Assembly: GCA_030544235.1 (NCBI GenBank)
Contig: CM060470.1
Location: 23,455,856 to 23,519,855 of the forward strand
Direction of reading: 5' to 3'
From: Lepturacanthus savala
Taxonomy: Eukaryota > Chordata > Actinopteri > Scombriformes > Trichiuridae
Length of the DNA: 64,000 nt
Positions 58,497 through 64,000 of this stretch are shown here, piece after piece (positions within the stretch are counted from its first letter, which is position 1; every line of letters starts with the position of its first letter). Under the pieces are notes generated by a model, which worked only from the letters and a program-made list of their open reading frames with translations, was not told where the DNA came from and did not search any database. A program made the translations under genes and the position numbers.

Positions 58497-61400
58497 GAAG
58501 GTTGACCTTGGTACTTGAAAAGTCCTGGCTACAGCCTTGCCTACAGGCACTACACTAGTTTTATTAAAGTGCTAGTTTGGAGCAGGTGGCCAAGTATGAC
58601 ACATTCTAGCTTTCCTTTTAAACTCTATATTTGCCATGTGAGAATGGAAGCTTGACTGCCATAGAAACAGTCACTATGGGGAATGGGTTTTAATGAATTT
58701 AGTGAATTGCACAGAAACCAATTGGTAACATTCACATTTTGATGGATAAATACATTTAACAATTCAATAGAAATGAGTGAATCTGCATAACCTCAGTATA
58801 CTGGGTTCATGCCAATTCTTTACTTTAATCAATAACAAACAATCAAATGGATGAAAGTGAGAGCCGTTGCCTTTGCAGCTGAAGAACATTAAATACCTTT
58901 CTCGAAAACAATTTCGCTTGTAATTGCTTTCGTTATTGTGACTCAAATTATTACCTGCCTGGCAATTTTCTGCGATACTATGAAATAAAACATGACTTTC
59001 CGACAGCAGCATCAGTTCTTGAATGGAAAAGAGGCAAAGGTTTATTTAAAAAAAAAAAAGGCAGCTGTCCTTGAAAACATGATTGGATGAGACTCTGGAT
59101 GCTGTTCTACCTGAGAGCTGGCTGATGCATTATACAAATTTGGTGAAAAACAGCTGATGCTCTCCATACCAACTCTATCGATCATTGTAAAAAAGAAGTC
59201 AGTGTTAATACTGATGTAACGCACTGGTAGAGCAACAGCATTGACCACACAAGGATAAATGGCATCATTGAACATGTTTAGCTGCTTGTCCTAATCTTTC
59301 CTACTGCAAACTAACAACTACCAAACTCCACCAAAGCCCATTCTGAAGGTGCTCACTTTCTGAGATTGCAGTCACAGTTTTAACTTAATAAGTGATGCTG
59401 AATTTCTGCAATGATGTTTGTGTGCAGTATTCCAGATTCCTGCAGGGGTAGACATCCACTCATTTTGTGCTGAGCTGTTTATATTCAACTTCAACACAAA
59501 TTTACTCAATTAACCTGGCTTTTTTTTTTGCAATACACCCACCATGCAAGAGCACGTTCTTCTAAGAAAATGCTTACATCTATTCCGCACAAGTTCAATA
59601 ATTCATATATCCACCCACAATTTATGTAGGAGAAGAAAAAGGTACATCTCGTCCTGTCTCACCTTTCCACCCTGAAGCAGACTGTACTCTCTCGTCAGAC
59701 TGTCCAGGGTTTAAAAATTCTAATCCTTGTGTTATTCAACAGGAAGTGATGATAGTTATTGCTGGCAGAGCTCTGTGTTTTACCGCATGATAACACCATG
59801 TACTTGGCAGTTTAATTATAGTGTCACAGAACTTTTCTTCATGTGCATCCACTGTCTGAGATGGAGTTCAGGATGTGGAGTCACGGACTGTGAATAGACA
59901 GTTACATCACCGCAAGGAAATATTTCAGTGCTTCAGTAGAAAACAGAGTTTGACAGGCTTTCAACTCACCTAAAGAATCTTCCTTTTTTGAATGATTTTT
60001 TGGTAGTAAATTGATGTGGTTCTGGTTCACAAATGTTGCATTCTGGATTGATACAGTTCAACTGGTATTTTTTTGCTCCCCTCCCCCTGTCATGCTTATT
60101 TTAGCTTGTATTATTGTCTTGCTGTGGGTATAGAGGGGTTAATGTCTATTATAATAATCGTTTAATCACCTCAAATGGATGAGCTGTCAATCATTTATTT
60201 AATTTGCTCATTATTTGTTGTTATAGTCATCACATGATCATTTATTTCTTTGAAGCAATATTATATATTCATTGACATTTCATGGTTTTGTTTGGTTTGT
60301 GACATCATATCTTTTAAAATAATATTTATCTTCATTTATGCTGTTGCTCATTGTTTAGTTTAACTTAATTCTATTCCCTAAAGAGCCTAAACCAGTGTAT
60401 TTACAGTATTTCTGAATGCATCTGAGACTGGTGTTGTGCTGCTATAAAAGTGCAACTGCAGATATTGTCTGCACCTGATTCTGCATAAGTGTATATGTGA
60501 ATATTATATTTAGAGTCACTCATTGGCTGGAGAGCTGAAAACATAGCACCTACACACAGCACTGCAGGTTCCCAGAATTAACACTGATCTGGGAAATCTG
60601 CTTGTACATTTGCAACATACATGAACTGAATTGCATATTTTATGGCTTGCTTTTCTTTACTATTATGGTATTATTATTATTAATTATCAGAACTGATATT
60701 GTACATTTTCAGTTGTTTGGTATCATGTTTTCTCTTGAAAATTAAATCTTGCTCTCATAGGACTTACCTGATTAAATAAAGGTTTGAATGTCAGTTAAAG
60801 AAAAGGCAGAAAATGCCTTCTTGATGTGGTTAATGGTAAGTCATGCACCTGTCTCTCAGGGCAAGGTCTTATTCACCGTGTGATGCTGTCCATCAAGCGT
60901 CATGTTTCCTGTCTTATATCCTCATGTCAGTTTGTTGCCTCTGGTCCATCTCTGGTATTTTGAAAGCGAGCACAGCTGCAAAGCCTCACATTTAATCCGT
61001 TCCACCCTCCACAGCCCACACCTTGCAGGCTGTTGTCGCTTCCAGAACGACTCAGATCAGTCAGCAGAAAACTACCATATTGTCTTGTAAAATACTTGAG
61101 TTAGTGTTGAAGTATGAGATTGTAAAGGATATATGTGATATAACATTACAACTTGTGATGAGAATGTTTCGTCAGTCAGCAATACCTTTAACCTTTTACT
61201 ATTACAGCACTGAGATATGTTGAACATCAATATATAGGATTTTTGAAGCTGACACTGATGCCTGTACTATTTACATGAACAAATTATTCTGTTTTTCCTA
61301 CATGTGTTTGTCCATCTCTCTGTTTGGCCAACAGACTTCGATCAGCATGTGCTCATCTAGCAGGAAACATTGAGTTCACATTAATGTAAGAGGAAGGAGA

Positions 61401-62271
61401 ATATTGATTTCAGTGACCTCGTGACCTTTCCCACTGAAAGACGCCACCATCAGACCAAACATGGCAGAGCTCTGTACTTTAACTAAATTAATGGTGATAT
61501 TGATTATCATCTAATTAAATCATTCCCGTGGTAACATTTATCAGAAGTCCACCTCTTAGAAAAGAGAAAAACTGTTATTTCACAGGGAGGTCATTTAGTT
61601 TCAATGAAACCATGTCCTATGGGAAAGATGGCCAGAATAAATAAATAAACAAATAAATAAATTGTTTCTACATGTTGGAATAGAATAAAGTACTATAATA
61701 TATACTATATATACTATACTATATATATATATTATATTATATATTATATATACTATAATAATACTTTATTAACACATTCTAATGGATGAGGATAGAACAC
61801 GTCTACCTGTGCTCTGATAGGATTAATAGAAGAAAGCAGCCAGCGATGAGCAGATTTCCAGGGTAAAGACAGCTGATTTCCAAAACAAAATGCAGAACAT
61901 TACAAATTCAGCTATTTATGTGTAGAAATGGACCATTACTGTATCTAATTTGTGGCAAATTGACTCTGGCTGTCATCAATCCTCCCGCCCGTGTGTTTAG
62001 ACGATTTATATTTTGTCCGTGGGGAGTAGAGCTGGGAGGATGAATGTGTCAGCAGCTCACTGCCTCTCTGAGGCCCTGTCACAGAAGAGCGATGATATTA
62101 AAGAAGACAAGACAGTGAAGGATTCACTCATGTTTTTGCAAAGCACAAAAACATTCCTTAGGAGAATTGAAGGGTATAACAAACTTACAGCTTACGGGCA
62201 ATATGTTGGTAAAGTCCTCAAAAAGTATCAATACCTAAATGGTATACACATGTAAAAGTCCTGCATTTATA
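58492..62271. other. Gene-free stretch
   Basis: AT-rich desert; the only marked feature is a (TATACTA)-type low-complexity patch at 61695-61765. The segment at 60780-61110 is less AT-rich but shows no motif. Confidence 0.4.
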
Positions 62272-62652
62272 ATCCTACCTAAAGTCAGTCAGTCATTTTC
62301 TATACCTGCTTATTCCTCATTAGGGTCGCAGGGGTCTGCTGGAGCCTATCCCAGCATGTTACAGCGAGAGGCAGGGATACACCCCAGATGGTTGCCAGCC
62401 AATCGTGGGGCACACACACCATTCACTCACACACTCACACCTATGGGCAATTTAGAGTCGCCAATTAACCTTTTTGGACTGTGGGAGGAAGCCGGAGTAC
62501 CCGGTGAAAACCCACGCAGACACAGGGAGAACAAACTCCACACAGAAAGGTCCCAGACCCAGGACGCAAGGCGGTCTTGAACCTGTGACCTTCTTGCTGT
62601 GAGGCAACAGCACTAACCCCTGCGCCACCATGTCACCCATCCTACCTAAAGT
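62272..62652 (-). mobile_element. tRNA-like SINE with perfect 14-bp target duplication
   Basis: Direct repeats 'atcctacctaaagt' at 62272-62285 and 62639-62652 flank a minus-strand copy of the SINE seen at 16117-16482. The head (inverse of 62600-62638) has GTGGCGCAGGGGTTAGTGCTGTTGCC and CAGGTTCAAG, and the tail has (TGAC)n. The 113-codon frame 62239-62580 is a by-product of the SINE. Confidence 0.85.
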
Positions 62653-63963
62653 AAAAAAAATAATTCATTAATAATTAATATAAAGTAAAATGCACTGTAC
62701 TCTACACAAATAGGATTAATATCTCAAAATGCTTTTCTAATCTTGGAGAGTTTATACAGAAATATTGGAGAGTTGTATTTCTTTAGGCTTCGAACAGTTT
62801 ATAACTGTTTATTTGAATTAGGGCTGTCAGTATGAAGTTATTTAGATTAATTACTTCAAATTAGTTGCAAATTAGTTAAAATTTATAAAATAACAACACA
62901 ACATCACACTTCAGACAAATGTGTTTTATTTTGTTTTAAAATATTGTGTTAAATGTAGCCCATTGGATTTTTTAACAGGAAATGGGTCAATTAACAAGAA
63001 TGAACCATATGTAGCTTATGTAAAAAATAATTTTCTGACCACTGAAGCTGCACCCTTGAACTACATGAAAATAAATTGTTATTCATACACTGATACAATG
63101 TCTATTTCTAAAGCTTCTTCTTAGTTTATTAAACTGATTATTCATCTGCCATAACAACGTAATATCCTTGAATTGGAATCTTTATATGTTGGCTGTTAAC
63201 AGCAAAAAATGGCTTTGATTATAATTTGATCAGATTAATTAATTATAAATTCTGTAGTTATTTGGTTCATTCAGCACTAGTCACCAAATAAATCTGCCAC
63301 ATCAAATGAAAATAAGTTTTCAAACCATTTTTTTTAATTTTCATAATCTTAAGAAATATTAGGCTGGGCTTCACGTGGTTATTTATTTGAAACCATGTGA
63401 GGGAATATTTCATATTTAGAGGGGAGATGTGTCTCTGGTGGAACTGCTGACAGCTCTGTCATCTGAAACGCAAGCAGGAGATAAAACTATACAGATGTTA
63501 TATAAAAGGTCACAAGCACAGAAGTTTCTGAACTAATCTTTAATGATTCAGTGTAATTTGCTCATCACTATAATATTATTTGTCAAAAAAAGGAACTACA
63601 GCTATAAAATAAATTTAGAGTACTAGAAACTACAACATCATCCTCTGAAATGCAGCAGAGTAGAAATATCATACTTAAGTAAAGCACAAGTTCCTTAAAA
63701 TTCGTTTTTATGAAAAAACAAAAAACTTTTACAGTGCTTGTGTGTAAATATTTAGGTCTCTGATGTTCCTGCTAACACATGATCTGTGAAATAAAAAGAC
63801 CACCCACTCATTCTGTTGTGGTCTGGCCTCCTCTGTAGTGTTGCTGAACACAAGACATTTAGAAATGTCTCCTGTTGTGTTGTCACAACAGGGAGTTAAC
63901 AGTAGGCGACCCTCCTTCAGGAGCACATGGACGTGACTTGTGTTTCTCACTGAGTGACGGGAC
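62653..63963. other. Gene-free stretch
   Basis: AT-rich; short ORFs only. An ATTAATT-rich stretch near 62840-62880 and 63220-63250 is low-complexity. Confidence 0.4.
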
Positions 63964-64000
63964 AGTGAGTGGGTGAGTGAGTGAGTGAGTGAGTGAGTGA
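63964..64000. repeat. (GTGA)n tetranucleotide repeat at window edge
   Basis: About nine GTGA units with one GTGG; the tract runs off the window. Confidence 0.9.

Noticed and set aside
62239..62580. 113-codon + strand ORF
   Set aside because: Antisense of the SINE at 62286-62638.

Overview
This window is AT-rich vertebrate DNA, almost certainly from a ray-finned (teleost) fish. The evidence is one single-coding-exon LRRC3-family membrane protein gene, spliceosomal splice signals, a very dense load of (TA)n and (CA)n microsatellites, and a fish-type mixture of decayed transposons: hAT, Tc1/mariner, pogo-like, piggyBac, Ty3/Gypsy, CR1/L2/Rex-type and L1-type LINEs, and a tRNA-like SINE. There is no bacterial or phage content. 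No computation was run; repeat family names come from recognising terminal motifs and protein motifs by eye.

Layout. 1-12.2 kb is mostly gene-free, with a possible 3'UTR end near 1.3 kb, a foldback element (6.77-7.33 kb) and a LINE 3' end (7.93-8.42 kb). 12.2-17 kb is a chain of Tc1-type fragments, microsatellites and a SINE nested inside a Tc1-like element. 17-24.4 kb is the only convincing host gene, on the + strand: a putative non-coding first exon ending at 18477 with a consensus GTAAGT donor, an intron of about 1.6 kb, and an acceptor at 20116. The second exon carries the whole LRRC3-type reading frame (20410-21204), with possible poly(A) signals close by (21.5 kb) or distal (24.4 kb). 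26.4-27.2 kb is a complete non-autonomous hAT element with an 8-bp target duplication.

30.3-37.1 kb is a composite transposon island. An inverted hAT relative is split by about 6.3 kb of DNA bounded by arrays of short palindromes around TATCACGTTAT. Inside are a short first-exon-like ORF, a piggyBac pseudogene split by a pogo-like element, an integrase-like C-terminal exon on the minus strand, and an internally deleted Gypsy element. 39.4-46 kb holds further piggyBac, LINE, hAT, Tc1-type and pogo-like remnants. 46-64 kb is a gene desert with LINE fragments, a foldback structure at 53.1-53.8 kb, a second SINE with a clean target duplication, and several stretches that look like conserved regulatory DNA.

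The most unexpected structure is a diverged inverted duplication (16966-17134 against 18001-18195). One arm lies in the putative promoter/first exon of the LRRC3-family gene and the other lies about 870 bp upstream in opposite orientation, with a (TA)n tract in the loop. The putative spliced leader of the same gene also contains several upstream ORFs.
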